DNA of 24,955 nucleotides from Moniliella sp. 'wahieum' (GCA_003971905.1 RSEE01000181.1:1-24955); one strand, 5' to 3'. Positions 8,034 to 19,555 are shown, counted from the stretch's first letter. The notes: generated from the sequence alone by a model not told the origin. Translations and numbers: made by a program.

Positions 8034-9670
8034 ATGGCGATCGCACCACGTACGACGCGGTTGTTGCTGGGGCGCCCAAGGTGGAATGCAAAGCGCAGGC
8101 GCGGCTGGAGCAGCCGCTGGGGTCGCGGGTGTACACGGCGCAGTATGCGCCGCTGTACGATGCGCGGCTGCAGATGCTGCGTGGGCGGCTGCGGGGTGTG
8201 GCAGAGCGCGTGTGGGGAGCGCGTGCGCGGATCGACCCGAGGTGGACCCGGACGGGGCGGCGTTGGTTGGAACAAGAAGAGCTAGATGCCGAGAGAGCGG
8301 AAGAGGTACCGGCGCTGGCGCCCAAAGTGCTCGGTCTCCGACCCGGTCAAACGTCGGCGATTGTAGGCGTGGTGTATGCCGCGCCGTCGGCCAAGCCCAA
8401 TGTGCTCACCGAGTTGGCACGCGAACTTTCGCTCCCGCCGCAACCCATCCCAGCCACCTACCTCGCCGGCACCGAGCCGGCCGAGGTGTATCTGGAAGAC
8501 GAGAGTGGCCGGGTGCAGCTGGTGGGCCCAGCGTTGGGTCCGCCTCCGGGCGGCAAGGGACTGCAGTTCAGCTTGGTGACGGGCGTGTGATGGCCGTACT
8601 GGGGGGGAAAACCAAGACGGGCAATTCGTGGTGCAGGACGTGGCGTATCCCGATGGCTTTTCGGGCGCCATGCCACGGCACGTGCACGAGTCGTTGGAAG
8701 GCCTGCCGGGCAAGCGGACGGGCCCGAATGGATTGCCGTCGTGGCCGGCCTGGCCGAGGGCGCACCCAAGCCCGACGAGTGGTCCGAGCCGGCACAGGCG
8801 CCGGTGCGACGGCAGTTGCTGGCCGAGTGGCTGACGGGCGAGCTGGGCCTGGGTCTGGGTCAGGATCAGACGCAGGGGTCCAGCTCCGACGCGGGGCACG
8901 ACGAGGCAAGCCAGGTGGTGCGCTGGTGATTGCTGGCGATTCGTTTGCGCCGCTCAACGAGCAGGGCGTCTCGGCCGACTACCGGGAGAAGACGCCGTCG
9001 CACGCGGCCAGTGTCGCGCGCACTACGGCGTTGCATGCGCTGGACAGTTTTTGGCCGACTTGACGTGCACCATGCCGGTGCACGTGCGCAGCCGGCAGCG
9101 CGGATCCGGTGCCGTGCTTGTTGCCGCAGCAGCCGGTGCACCAGGCGCTGCTGCCCAAGAGTGGGCGGTGGAGCGGGCTGGTGCGGGAGACGAACCGGGG
9201 TGGATTGGGGTGCCACGAGGAGGGGATGCGCCGACGCGCACGCTGCTGTCGGTGGCGGGGGAGGAAACGGTGCGGGACATTGGCAAGTACTGGCCGGCGG
9301 GGTGGACGGGTGCACTGCGGACGGCGGTGGCTGACGCTGCACTGGCACCACATGGCGCCGACGGCGCCGGACACGCTGTGGGGTGTGCCGGCGACGGGGG
9401 TGGATCCGTTTGTGGTGGCGGAGTGGCCGGATGTGTATGTGGTGGGGGGGCAGCCGGCGGTGTGGGACGGCGTTGGTGGAGCGTACGTGGCTATCTGTTG
9501 GTGTGGGTGTGGGTGGGTGTGGGTGCTAACCAGCTATTTGGGGCAGACACAACAAGCAAGAAGACGACGCGGGTGGTGCTGCTGCCGTCGTTTGCGCACA
9601 CAGGCCAGGTGGCGTGGTGAATGTGGCCAGCCTGCGCGTGCGCCTCGTGACGGTGGGGGTGGATCTATAA
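8034..9670 (+). CDS. POL31: DNA polymerase delta small subunit (B subunit; Pol31/Cdc1/POLD2)
   Basis: Regulatory subunit of DNA polymerase delta in the nucleus, which links the catalytic subunit to the third subunit and has an inactive phosphodiesterase-like domain. After the start, GSRVYTAQYAPLYDARL matches the N-terminal block, followed by VLGLRPGQTSAIVGVVY and AEVYLEDESGRVQLVGP of the OB fold. The phosphodiesterase-like part shows ASQVVR, LVIAGDSFAP, GSADPVPCLLPQQPVH, then HHMAPTAPDTLW and DPFVVAEWPDVYVVGGQP, which is diagnostic of POLD2. At least six frameshifts interrupt it, near 8050, 8587, 8608-8611, 8725, 8925 and 9050; those I could resolve need one added base. A 51-nt intron is at 9483-9533. 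The repaired end is TTRVVLLPSFAHTGQV, then NVASLRVRLVTVGVDL and TAA 9668. ATG 8034 fits if one base is missing soon after it. Confidence 0.93.
9483..9533 (+). other. Spliceosomal intron in POL31, 51 nt
   Basis: GTACGT donor at 9483 and CAG acceptor at 9533. The branch-like CTAAC at 9526-9530 lies directly before the acceptor. G/T-rich sequence fills the middle. Removing it joins the GGQP exon to LFGADTTSKKTTRVVLL. Confidence 0.7.
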
Positions 9671-10153
9671 ACACAGTCTTTGCATTCGGACCTAAGCCGC
9701 CGTAGCGCGCGGGGGGGCTGCGATCGATGATCGATGCAGATGCGCTGCAGGGGGACAGCGGCATGACGTCAGGGCAGCAGGCGCAGGGCGGGGGAGAGCG
9801 GTGCAGTGCGGGCGGCGGGCGGCTGCGCTGCCGGGCGGGCCGAAGTGGGCGGGACAGGCACCGGGCGCAGTAGGTTGTATTGTTGGCCGTGCCGTGCCTG
9901 GGCAGCGCTCACCCTCTGGGCCGATCGCAGCAGACAGGCACGGGGCCACACGCCCTGCGCAGCGCTGAGTCTCAGCAGCGCATGCGCAGGCGCCGTGCAG
10001 CAAATAGCACGCCCACCGCACACGTGACCTTAGGGTCGCCTTTCCCCCCCCCCCCCATTGACCATCCCACCCTCACCCTCGTCGCCCCCACCGCGAACCC
10101 CCTCCCCCCCCACCCTCGCCCCTCGCCCCCATCCCCGGCGGGGCTTCGCCGCC
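9671..10153. promoter_or_regulatory. Intergenic promoter region of the Mug190-like gene
   Basis: No gene is visible in these 483 bases. They hold a TGACGTCA octamer at 9764-9771, CACGTGA at 10021-10027, TTAGGGTC at 10030-10037 and a poly-C tract from about 10045 to 10057. The last boxes lie about 120-130 bp before ATG 10154. Confidence 0.45.
10021..10037 (+). promoter_or_regulatory. Adjacent CACGTGA and TTAGGGTC boxes
   Basis: CACGTGACCTTAGGGTC places the reverse complement of TCACGTG two bases from a telomere-like TTAGGGTC, 124 bp before the start codon of the Mug190-like gene. The same two elements occur upstream of POL31 and the DUF3405 gene. Confidence 0.4.
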
Positions 10154-13100
10154 ATGGCCTCCGCCCCGCGCCCCCCAACCGCATCGAGCGCCTCCTGGCG
10201 CGTGCCAGCCTCCTCAAGCTCGACCCCGCCGCCCCCACCGCGCCGCGCGCCCGCCCGCCCGACCACCGCCCCCGCCGCCGCTCCAGCCACTCCTCCGACA
10301 GCAGCATCGAGCACGTCGCCCAGCTCGCGCCCGGCGCCCATCCCCCGTCCTTGCCCGCCAGCGACGACGACGACGACGACGACCACAAACAACACCACCA
10401 ACACCAACACCAACACCAACAGCGACGACGATGGCTCGTCTTCGACCCTATACCATACCCGCCCATCCTCCGCCCGCCGCAGCCAGCCCCAGCGCCAAGA
10501 GCGCCTGCACCCCATCCGCAAGCTCTCCTCCTCGACATGCAGACCCACCGCACCGCGCCGCCGTGCACCAGGCCATCAACCGTGCGCCTGCCGCCGCTTC
10601 GTCGGCAGCAGCCGTCGAGTTTGTCGGCAACACGGCCGTAACGTCGGCCGCTGCCGGTGGATGTGATTGCCAAGGGCATGCGCAAGGCGCGCGATGCGCC
10701 GCCCCCGGCGGCGGTTGAGCCGCTTCCCGGCGCCGCGGCCGCGCCGGCTGGGAACATGTCGACCGTCCTCCCGCAGGGCTACTCCACCACCGTGCTCGGC
10801 GTGCAGGAGACCGACAGCGCCCACGTCCAGGCGCTACACCCGATGGTCAACTCGCACAAGTTCCCAAGCTGTACCCCTACCCGACGCCGGTGCCCTGGGG
10901 CGACGCGAGCCTGATCAAGGTGCGAGGACGTTTGTGATTCTCTACCTTGTGTCTTGTTGTCTTCTCTCGTGTGGTACATGGTCGCGCTCCATTCGTTTCG
11001 GCTGCGTCCTTGCGGTTGTCCTGGCTCGCGTTCCTCGCGCCGCTCAGTCTGGCCGCGCGCAGTTCGGTGACCGTTGTGCGGGCGTGCTGCTGTGCATTGG
11101 GATTGCGATGGTGCAGCGACAGATCGAGAAGGAGCTCGAGTCGCGCGCGGAACACGCTGTTTACCAGCCGCACCAACGCACTGGTCCCGCCCATGCCGGA
11201 AAGCGTCGAGTGGCTCAACGCGTCGATTGCGGCCGTGGGGGAAAACAGATTGATCCGGCGGGTGTTTGTGCCGCTGGCAGACCAGGTGGAAGACGTGATG
11301 CAAATGTCGCTGCCGAGCTTTATCAATGCAGTCAAGGTGGACGACATTGGGATTGGCGTGCATGCGTTTCAGCTGGTCGCACTCCGCTCTTTGCGCGCCA
11401 AGACGCCCGACGGACGCCATGTGTCCTCCGCCACCGAACTCCACCACAGCCCTCGACAACACCACCAGGAACAACTACAACAACAACAAAAGCGGTCCTC
11501 GGCGCAGCCCGGCGCAGGTCGTTTCCCCGGTGCCTTCCCGCACCGCGGCGGTCGGCCCATGCAGGGTCTGGACCGGGGACCGGGCCGGCGGACGGGCGCG
11601 GGACCAGCTCTCCGCGTTCCCCGCCCCGCGGTCCCACACGCCCGTGTCCATAGCGCCAGGCCAGGCCACGGGAGCGGTGTAGCCAGTCGGAGCCGCGTGC
11701 GTCGTCGGGGGGGGTGCCTTTGCCTCGGATGACTACCACCCAGTCGCACGATACGGTCAACACGATGGCGCGTTGGAGCCTCCTGTTGATGTCGGACGGT
11801 GTGTCGGATGGGGACTCGTGTGGGATCAACAAAATTCGGAGCAGGTCGTGGAACGGGAAGGGTTGCGATCCAAGCTCAAGGAGCGTGTGCTTCCCGTCTG
11901 CGTTCTCCTGCCCCAGCGCGCTTCGGACCGAGGGGCAGGAGGCGATGCCGCCGGGCCCGAACGGCCACGAGCAAGGAGAACAAGGTGCGGTCGACGGCGG
12001 CGGTGGACGAAAGCGTGTCGCAGCAACGATCGACGGCAGCAGGAGACCTATGGTGTGTGGGCGAGTCCGGCAGAGAGCAGATCAATGTGCTGGACGAGTC
12101 GGGGGGTTTGTGCATCTGGAAGCATCGTTTAGCTACAGTGCGCGAAGGGCAGTCGTCGTGCCGACAACATCCACATGATGATCGTCTTTATTGGCGCGAT
12201 GGATCTGTCCAGATCCGTTCCCGGTGTGGGTGCAGATTGAGAAGCTTGCAGGCACGATCCGGTTGCGGGCCCAGTTGGTGGTGAGCCGCCGTACGTGCGC
12301 AACGTGACGTTTTCCTTGATGGGTGTGCCGCGGATCGAGGTATCGGTGGTGCCGATGGCGTCCAAGTTTGTCAATGTGCTGGACATCCGCTGGTCTCGGA
12401 CTTTGTCCAGTCGTCCATTGCCGCCGCGGCGAATGCGTATGTGGCGCCACAGAGCATGACGCTCAACCTGACCGACATCTTGTCGGGCGATGGCGTGAAG
12501 AAAGATACCGATTCGGTTGGCATCTTGGCCGTGCACATTGGCTATGCGCGCGGGCTCAGCAGCCAAGACGCCAATGGCTACTCGGATCCGTACATTATCG
12601 TGTCGCTGGCCAAGTTTGGTCGTCCGCTGTACTGGTCGCGCATTGTGCGCCGCGACCTGAATCCGGTGTGGAACGAGTATGCGTTTGTGCTGGTGACCAA
12701 GAACGACGTGAAGAACGACGAGATGCTGTCGATCCAGTTGTGGGACTGGGACCGGCACAGTCCGGACGACATTAACGGGCGCGTGACGCGGTCGGTGCGC
12801 TGGCTGATGCGCCAGCCCAATCAGTGGCACACGTACACCGACCCGCTGCTTGGGTTTGACGAGGACACGCCCATGGAGGGCCACTTGACGTACCGGGTGG
12901 GCTTCTTTGACAAGGCGCCGCTCGGCCAGGCGATCGGTGCCGCGTCGGGCCAGGTGGCGTTGGACGAGCTGGAGCACAAGGCCCACCACACGCTCGACGA
13001 TGTGGCGGTGCAGTTGCAGCGAAGCGGAAGAACGGCGGACGGAGCTGGCAGGGCGCCAGATCATGCAGGACCGGGACGAGGAGAATGCGTCGGACACGGA

Positions 13101-14803
13101 GAGCGTCAAGCAAGAAAAACTCGTCTTGAAGCAGAAGCGGACCGACCGCGCGCGCCGCGCCGCGATCGCGCTCGAGGCGGCCGAGACGATGCGCCGGCCG
13201 CCGAACCCGGCGTACCCGACCGGGATTTTGTCCGTCTTGGTCGAACACATTGAAGGGCTGGAGAACCGGGATGTGGAGCGCGGGTACATGGGCAAAGACC
13301 GCGAGGGCGGACAAGGCCAGGACATTGACAATGCCGATTCAACCAAGCGGATCCCGTGCGCGTACGCCGAGGTGCTGCTGAATGAGGTTATGGTCTTCCG
13401 TACGCGCACCAAGCAGTACACCAACGATCCCTTTTTCAATGCGGGCACCGAGGTGGTCGTACGCGACTGGCGCTCGGCCAACGTGACGATCTGTGTGCGC
13501 GATGCGCGCTTGCGGGAGCATGACCCCATCATGGGTCTGTCTGGTACGCTTCTTCACTGTCGCCTTGTTTTCGTGTTTTTTCTTCTTCTTCTTCCGTTTC
13601 GGCTTCGTGTGCGGGGGTAGGCGCTGACCGGCTGCTTGCTGGCTCTGTCCGTCTTGCTCAGCCTGGACCTGCCTGATTTGTTCGCCACGACATCGCAAGT
13701 GTCGCGCAAGTTTAGCTTGTCGGAGGGGTGGCGTTTGGCAAGGTGCAGTTGTCGTTTGTCTTCCGCTCGGTCCACCTCGACTTGCCCCGTCCGCTCCGTG
13801 GTGCCGAGACGGCGACGGTGGAGATTCTGGGGCCCATCACGCTCCGCTTCCCGCCCAGCGCTGAGGTGCAGGAGAAGGGCGGACATGCGCCGCTGGAGCA
13901 TGCCAGGGCGGCACGTACGACGCCTGGCAGCGTGCGCTGGCCGGGGCAAACTGATTGTGACCGTGGGCGACGTGGTGCGCAAGCTGGATTTGCGCCAGTA
14001 CAACCCGCCCGAGGCCAAGGCACACAGTTACCTGGCCCAGTACACGCAGCATGCCGATGACGACGACGGACAAGGGACAGGGGCAGCAGGGCAGGATGCC
14101 AACCCGGAGCAACCCATTTCCCTGCTCACCGTCCCGCTCTTTCAGCGGTACCTGACCTCGGTCATCTTTGGTGTCAATCCGCGCCTCGGCATTTCGACGC
14201 TGAGCGCGCGGAAAAAGTGCGATGCGTACGCGGCCCAATGGCTGGGCGACGTGCCGGACTGTGTGCCGGAGGGGACGATGGCCGGTGCGGTGGGCGGCCC
14301 GCTGGCGGGGGAGCAGGGTGGGAAAGAGACCGACGCGCCGATTACGTGGCTTTCGCTCCCGCTCTTGGCCGGCCCGCAAGCGGACATTGCGATTGGGAAC
14401 TACATTGGGTCCGAGGCCGCTGCGACGCACCAGTACGGCGTGGTGGGCGAGCTGCGTGTGGGGATTCGGCTCCATCCGGGCTTTGACCTGAACCACGAGG
14501 AGATCTTGCAAGGCACACCGACCGGCACGAGTGGGAGGTGTTCAATCGGTTGCGCGGCATGCCCAAGCGCGCCGAGATCAACTCGCATGCGAATGACGAT
14601 GGCGTGATTGATCGGCATGAGCGCGCCGAGATTCGTCGTGCGAAACGCGAAGCGTTGCATGCGCGTCATCGCGGGTCGTTTGGCTACTCGGCGGTCCGCA
14701 GCGCCTCGTGGGCAAGGACTCGCTCAAGAACCGGCTCAAGGAGGCCCAGCACAAGATCACAGGCCACGCCGGAAGGGAACAGGTCGTCTTGTCGGAAGTG
14801 TAG
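10154..14803 (+). CDS. mug190: Mug190-like protein with SMP and two C2 domains (putative membrane-contact lipid transfer protein)
   Basis: Related to fission yeast Mug190 and the tricalbin/extended synaptotagmin group, which tether membranes and carry lipids through an SMP domain. ATG 10154 leads, after one missing C in a C6 run (10171-10176), into RIERLLARASLLKLDP and a low-complexity stretch with an Asp run. Next come PQGYSTTVLGVQETD, a hydrophobic stretch around 10925-11110, and the SMP start PESVEWLNAS, SLPSFINAVKVDDIGIG. C2A (about 12500-12900) has SSQDANGYSDPYIIVSLAK and WDWDRHSPDD, with the usual Ca-binding Asp positions. C2B (about 13210-13545) reads YPTGILSVLVEHIEGLEN and RTRTKQYTNDPFFNAG, then VRDARLREHDPIMG, and looks less likely to bind calcium. 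The tail has NRLRGMPKRAEINSH, DDGVIDRHERAEIRRA and ends REQVVLSEV, TAG 14801. There are many frameshifts and at least one intron (13544-13661). The SMP middle, 11400-12130, is the least certain part. Confidence 0.9.
13544..13661 (+). other. Spliceosomal intron in the Mug190-like gene
   Basis: GTACGC donor at 13544 after DPIMGLS, a pyrimidine-rich middle, a CTGAC motif near 13624, and CAG ending at 13661 before LDLPDLFATTSQV. The splice leaves the frame one base short, in line with the other missing bases. Confidence 0.65.
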
Positions 14804-17800
14804 GCAGGCAGGCACCAATCGCCCAGTTGTACTTCTACCTGCCTCTCCACCACCGCCACCATCCCCATGTGCTTCTTTCCTGTGGGCAAGGGGATCGTTG
14901 CCATCGTTCTCTCCCGTCCATTGTTATCACTCCTCCGTAATCCTCTGCCCCTGTTCTCCTGTGCAATCCCAAAACGGCCTACTGTTCCTCTCAAGACTCA
15001 AACACGAATGGGCCACCCCCCTCTTTCTTCCCTTTCAGAACCTCATCCTCATCTTCATTCTCCATCCTCCATCCTCTGATCCATCCTCCATTGTTTCCGA
15101 GCACTACACCCTCCCACTCCAGCTCTCCTCCCCCCTCCGTTGTCTCTGTATCACTTTTTTATATGCACACAACAAGTCGTCTCGATCTCGGCGGTGTCGT
15201 TGCGCGCCACTGGCCCTCATCGGCATGGAGCCAGTTTTGGCGTGGCGCCCGGCACGTGTTGTGTTCTTTCATCATCCGTTTCCGTCCCCTGTTTCGCGTA
15301 CCCAAGAATCCATCCCAAACCTATTATGTTGAATGGCACCTGTCAGCAAAAAGTGTGGGTTGAACATTGACCACACCGTAGTGGCCTTCTTCGATATGGC
15401 CACTGCACCGTGCATTTGGAAGCTAGTCGGTGGACACCCTAAGATGTGAGTCCGACGCCTGTTGTGCCACGGATCAAGCTGAACTGGCCGGGGGGTGCGC
15501 CGACCACCAAAAACAGCATGTGTGACAGTTCTCGTTGGAACAACACCATGGGCCCAACAGCCCGCGCCTGTGATATTGAGTGTAGCATTGACTGAGAGGG
15601 TTCGATCTCATCTTTCAAGCGTTCCAGCTGGCCGCCACAACTGGCCACTGGTGATGCAGTAGGCCGGGGCCAAGCAGAGAGTGTGCATGGGATGAGCTCG
15701 TCTTGCTAGCCTGAATTCTTGTGTGGGAGGAGGAAACTAATACACACCAAAATTCCGAAACTCATCTTCACAGAGGGAGAGGTTAATGGGTTGGGGGGAG
15801 TTGGGGGTGTGGAAATGGCGCATGGACAGCACGAGTCCTACAAAGAAGATGGCGCGATGAGATGACGGACTGAGAGGAGAGAGGAACGCACTTGTGACAA
15901 TAAAAAAGCACATACCTAAAACGCAGCGTCGGCCCGTGCCCCCGGGGTATCATATAACAGTACAGCGCCAATGGTGAAGGGGAGAGATCAGAGCATCAAG
16001 GCATAACTGAAGTATCCTACCCCATCAAGTAAGCCCCGGGTCCAATGTTCCTGGTGGAAGCCAACAGTCTCGTGCCCTGGCAAGGGCAACGGACTATTAT
16101 AGTGCTCGGTGCATCTTCTCAAGCCGTCCCCGCGGTGCCGTACGCGCGTGCCGATCGACGGGAGTTTTGGGTGTTGTATTAGGGTTTTGTTGCGCGAAAC
16201 AACAGTAAGGACGCGCTGTCGGCCCGGAACTCAGTCGAGTACTCCTCAGTGTTCAATATAATACTTGGTTTGACTCGGGTACGAGTTGTGCTATTCGGTA
16301 GGCAATCCCCATCTCAGTACTAACGGAGACGCAGTGCTGAGCCTCAGCTTCTCGCCCCGCGGTGGCAGACTACTATGGGATAGCCAGGAGGCCTAGTAGG
16401 AGTATACTGTTAGATAATAGGAGCGGTCCAACCGCACAATTAGGAAGCGTTCATGTGGTCTCCTTGCTCTGGCGTCATGAATCACGAATCGTAACAGTAA
16501 CATCATTCGGTCGTCACCGCCATCCTGCAATGTGCGTTGGGTACAGAAGAATAATAACATGTACCAGGCCAAAGGGCCACCTCACCACCCACCAGTCGGT
16601 ACCAGATAATCGATCATCGCCGGTCCGTCGACGCTCAAGCTTCCAGACGGCTTGGAAGATCAGATGGATGGGTATGCAGTATGCTCGCTTCGGCGTTCAA
16701 CATTCACCGTATATATACGTTCACCGTATGCGTTTACCCCGAGCGGATGGAACTACTAGGGTGAGTGGCCGGTGGATGTTCCTAGGAGAACGCAATGGGT
16801 TATTGTTTTGGTGGCTGTCGGTGATTAAGGATTCCCGACCGAAGGACGCTGAGGATGAAAGGCCGATGAGCTGATTGCGGAGCAGCGATCATCCATCCTG
16901 CAGAAGTTAGGGTGTCTGAAGCTTGTTGTTGACGTTCAACGAACGTTGACCTACGTTGAGAGCGATGAGTTGATGAGATCTGAGATCCTGAGAGGCCGAC
17001 GTGTGTCAGAGCGGGTGTTCGGGCCAAGTGAGCTTGTGGGCGGCTGAGCGCTGTGCGGCTATATAGGCTCGATACGTAGTGTCTGCGTGTCTGTTTGCGG
17101 CAGTAATTTAATGCCTGATGCACTGATGATCGATGAAATCAATGCCACAGCGGACGCCCAACAGGAAACGCGAGTGGCTCGAGCGGGGAGCGTCGGGCCG
17201 ACGAGACAGAGACGATGGCTGGGGCTGCGAAGATGCTGAGGCAGAAGCGCCTCCGTCCATCGGTCCGCCGCGGATAATCGTTTCTGCTTAGCTTTGGGCA
17301 GCAACAGCGCACGCTTACTAGGTGGGCATAGAGGCACCACACGCCCCCAGCGCCCTTTATTCGGGACAAAACCCGTGGTACTACGACGCAGCAGGCTCTT
17401 CCTCTGACAGTCGGTCTGTCTGACAGGACTCCGTATTACTCTCAGTATAGCTACAGCAAGCAGGGTAACTGGTAAGTGGTAACCCCCCAGCACCCGCCCG
17501 GTGTCCTGGATGCTGCCCGCCCCCTCGTCCCTCTCCGGCCACAGACTCTTGCGTCACACCAAGAAAAACACGCCCACAGCCGATCGCATGGGGGAAGAGC
17601 CGCGGTGCGTGGGGCGCCCAGCGGTGCGCACGGGCCTCGAAACTCGCTGGGGGCAGCAGGACGCGGCAGAAGGCCAGCGGCGGCGTCTTGTCGTCTTGCG
17701 TGGCTCGGTGTGCGTGCCTGTCGTCGCGGCGTCTTGCCCGAAGGGCAAACACGATTATGCCTATGCGCACGAACTCCCAACGAAGCGCGCAGGCGAGTTG

Positions 17801-17982
17801 CGTCGTGCCTTTGCTTGTCGCCTTGCCCGCCGCTCCTCTCGGCAGTGGCCTGCTAAGCGACGAGCTGAGCAATGCGGCCGCCACCGCCTCACCAATATAT
17901 ACGCTTCTCGCAATGCCAATCTAGTATAAAAGCTCACTCCCCGCCCATCTCGTCCCTCGGCCTGTGCCCCACCTCCTTCCCC
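14804..17982. other. Gene-poor region between the Mug190-like gene and rds1
   Basis: 14804-15170 is C/T-rich and probably 3' untranslated DNA of the Mug190-like gene. Further right the composition is less GC-rich and I recognise no protein family. Features seen: a 7-bp stem hairpin at 15380-15404 (AGTGGCC and GGCCACT), a TTAGGGTTTTG box at 16179-16189 with no credible gene behind it, and a TATATA sequence at 17060 ahead of a 42-codon frame (17111-17239). From about 17500 it becomes GC-rich and leads into the rds1 promoter. Confidence 0.5.
17925..17931 (+). promoter_or_regulatory. TATA box of the rds1-like gene
   Basis: TATAAAA at 17925-17931 lies 58 bp before ATG 17983. It is the clearest TATA element ahead of any gene here and fits a regulated or stress-induced gene, as Rds1 is in fission yeast. 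Confidence 0.55.
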
Positions 17983-19388
17983 ATGCGTAGCTTCGCCTCC
18001 ACCAGCCTTCTGGCCGCGCTGCGGCGCCGCATCCCTCGCCTTCTGCCTCCCGGCCGCTGCGCCCGTGCCGTGCCCGTGCCCGCGCCCGCTGCCGCCCAAC
18101 ACGGTGCGTACCCGCGTGCGCTCCTCGAGCGCCTGCAGCGCCGGCGGCTTGCTCACGACCAGCTCGATGGCCTGGCCAAGCGCAACAAGCTTCCCGTTGT
18201 GCCCTACGCCGACCTGACCGCGACGAGTGACAAGCCTGGCGGCGTCAACTATACCGGCTACAAGAACCCCACCCCGGCCAATGCGCCTGGGGACAATCCG
18301 CACTACGTTGCGTTTTCTGCGTTTGACTGGCATTCGCTCAACTGTACGTTGTGTCCGTGCTTGCCCTCCTGCCTGGCGTGCTAAAGTGCGATCCGAGGTG
18401 CACACAGAAGGGCATATGTGGTTTCTCTAGCGTGCTGACATGACCATGGTTGTCCAGTGGTGGTGCACCAAGAGTTGATTGAGCTGGACCTGTTCAACTA
18501 CATTGTGGCCAAGTTTACGCCGGAAGAGTTCCATGCGTACGGTCTGACGGACGAGGATGTGTCGCTGATCCAGTTCTACGGCCAGCAAGAGATTGGGCAT
18601 GCACTGGTAGTGAGCAACCTGCTGGAGCGGGGGCGCCGCAGCAGTGCACGTTCCAGTACGCGTTCCAAGACTTGGGAGAAGCGTTTTTGTTTTCAGAGCG
18701 TGTGACGCGGTTTGGCGAGAGTGGCGTGTACGGTTTCCTGCCGTCGCTCGACAACCGTGCGTTGGCACAAATTTTGCTCCAGAGCATCACGACGGAAGCA
18801 CGGCAAGAGTTTACCCAGCGCAGTGGCTCGGCTGCAACCGAGCCCAGTCTGGTTCGAGACGGGCATCACGCAGTCCTATGCCTGGACGCTGCTTTCGCCC
18901 TGGATCAAGGAATGTCCGGCGCAACACACCCGTTGGCTGGTCCATCTTCCCCAAACTCAACATCACCAACAACCCCGACTCGATTGCCGCTGGGCGCAAG
19001 GCCGGTGGGCCGGCCATCACGCACAACGTCACCGCCTCTCCCACCCGGGGGACATTGTGCACTTCATGGGGCCCCGAGGGCGAAGTGCAAGGTCCGTACC
19101 GGCAGCACACAGAGATTCTCGCGTCGGACAAGACGCCGCGCTACGCGGCGTGGGTGAGCCATACAACGTGACTTACTCGGCGCTGGAGAATGTGAGCGCG
19201 ACAGGGGCGGGTGGGAAGGTGTGACGCGCTTGCCGGCGGCCAATCTTCCCGCTCAACGGCACACAGCCATCATTAACGAAACGGTTGTTGTGTCGTTGGT
19301 CAACGAGGCAGTGCCCTTGACGCCGCTCAACTTGAGCGCCATCAATCAGCATACCATTGCCGGGCCTCAGATCTACTATGCTGGTTAA
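17983..19388 (+). CDS. rds1: Rds1-like secreted ferritin-like protein
   Basis: Fungal stress-response protein of the Rds1 type with a ferritin-like four-helix domain; the biochemical role is not settled. Exon 1 runs from MRSFASTSLLAAL to FSAFDWHSLN. After a 114-nt intron (18344-18457) the helices appear: VVHQELIELDLFNYIVAKF, IQFYGQQEIGHALVVSNLL with the E-x-x-H pair, RFGESGVYGFLPSLD and LLQSITTEARQEF. These hold the acidic and His residues expected of metal ligands. Then FETGITQSYAWTLLSPWIKE, IFPKLNITNNPDS and the Rds1 C-terminal part ending LTPLNLSAINQHTIAGPQIY, YAG, TAA 19386. Frameshifts fall near 18645, 18835, 18925, 19040, 19155 and 19220. In the +2 frame after residue 13 the sequence AASLAFCLPAAAP completes a good signal peptide, so one more shift near 18025 is likely. 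Confidence 0.92.
18344..18457 (+). other. Spliceosomal intron in the rds1-like gene
   Basis: GTACGT donor at 18344, CTGAC branch-like motif at about 18434, CAG acceptor at 18457, 114 nt. Splicing gives DWHSLN followed by LVVHQELIE in frame, exactly as in the family. Confidence 0.85.
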
Positions 19389-19555
19389 GCGAGCGAGCGA
19401 GCAAGAAAAGGGGAGTCCGCGCTCGCGCAGTACTACTACGTCTCCCTCTTCCCCCTCTCTGTCCTTTCTTCTCGCCCTCTTTTCTCCCCCCCCGCCCTCT
19501 CTTCTTCCAGCCACTTTGGCCTCTTTTCAATTCTGTACCTTGGGCCAAAGTGCCA

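Noticed and set aside
12129..13532. 467-codon open frame on the minus strand
   Set aside because: It is the exact shadow of the C2 domains of the Mug190-like gene, whose plus-strand motifs are clear. The minus-strand product shows no family features.
15585..15612. GGGTTCGATC sequence resembling a tRNA T-loop
   Set aside because: The flanking stem gives an 8-nt loop and no acceptor or anticodon arm can be built around it.
16362..16874. 170-codon plus-strand frame
   Set aside because: It has a GTG rather than ATG start, no recognisable family, and a random-looking composition in a gene-free island.
16970..17140. TTGATGA and CTGATGA motifs near CTGA, suggesting a C/D snoRNA
   Set aside because: Neither matches the box C consensus fully, and I found no terminal stem or convincing C'/D' boxes.
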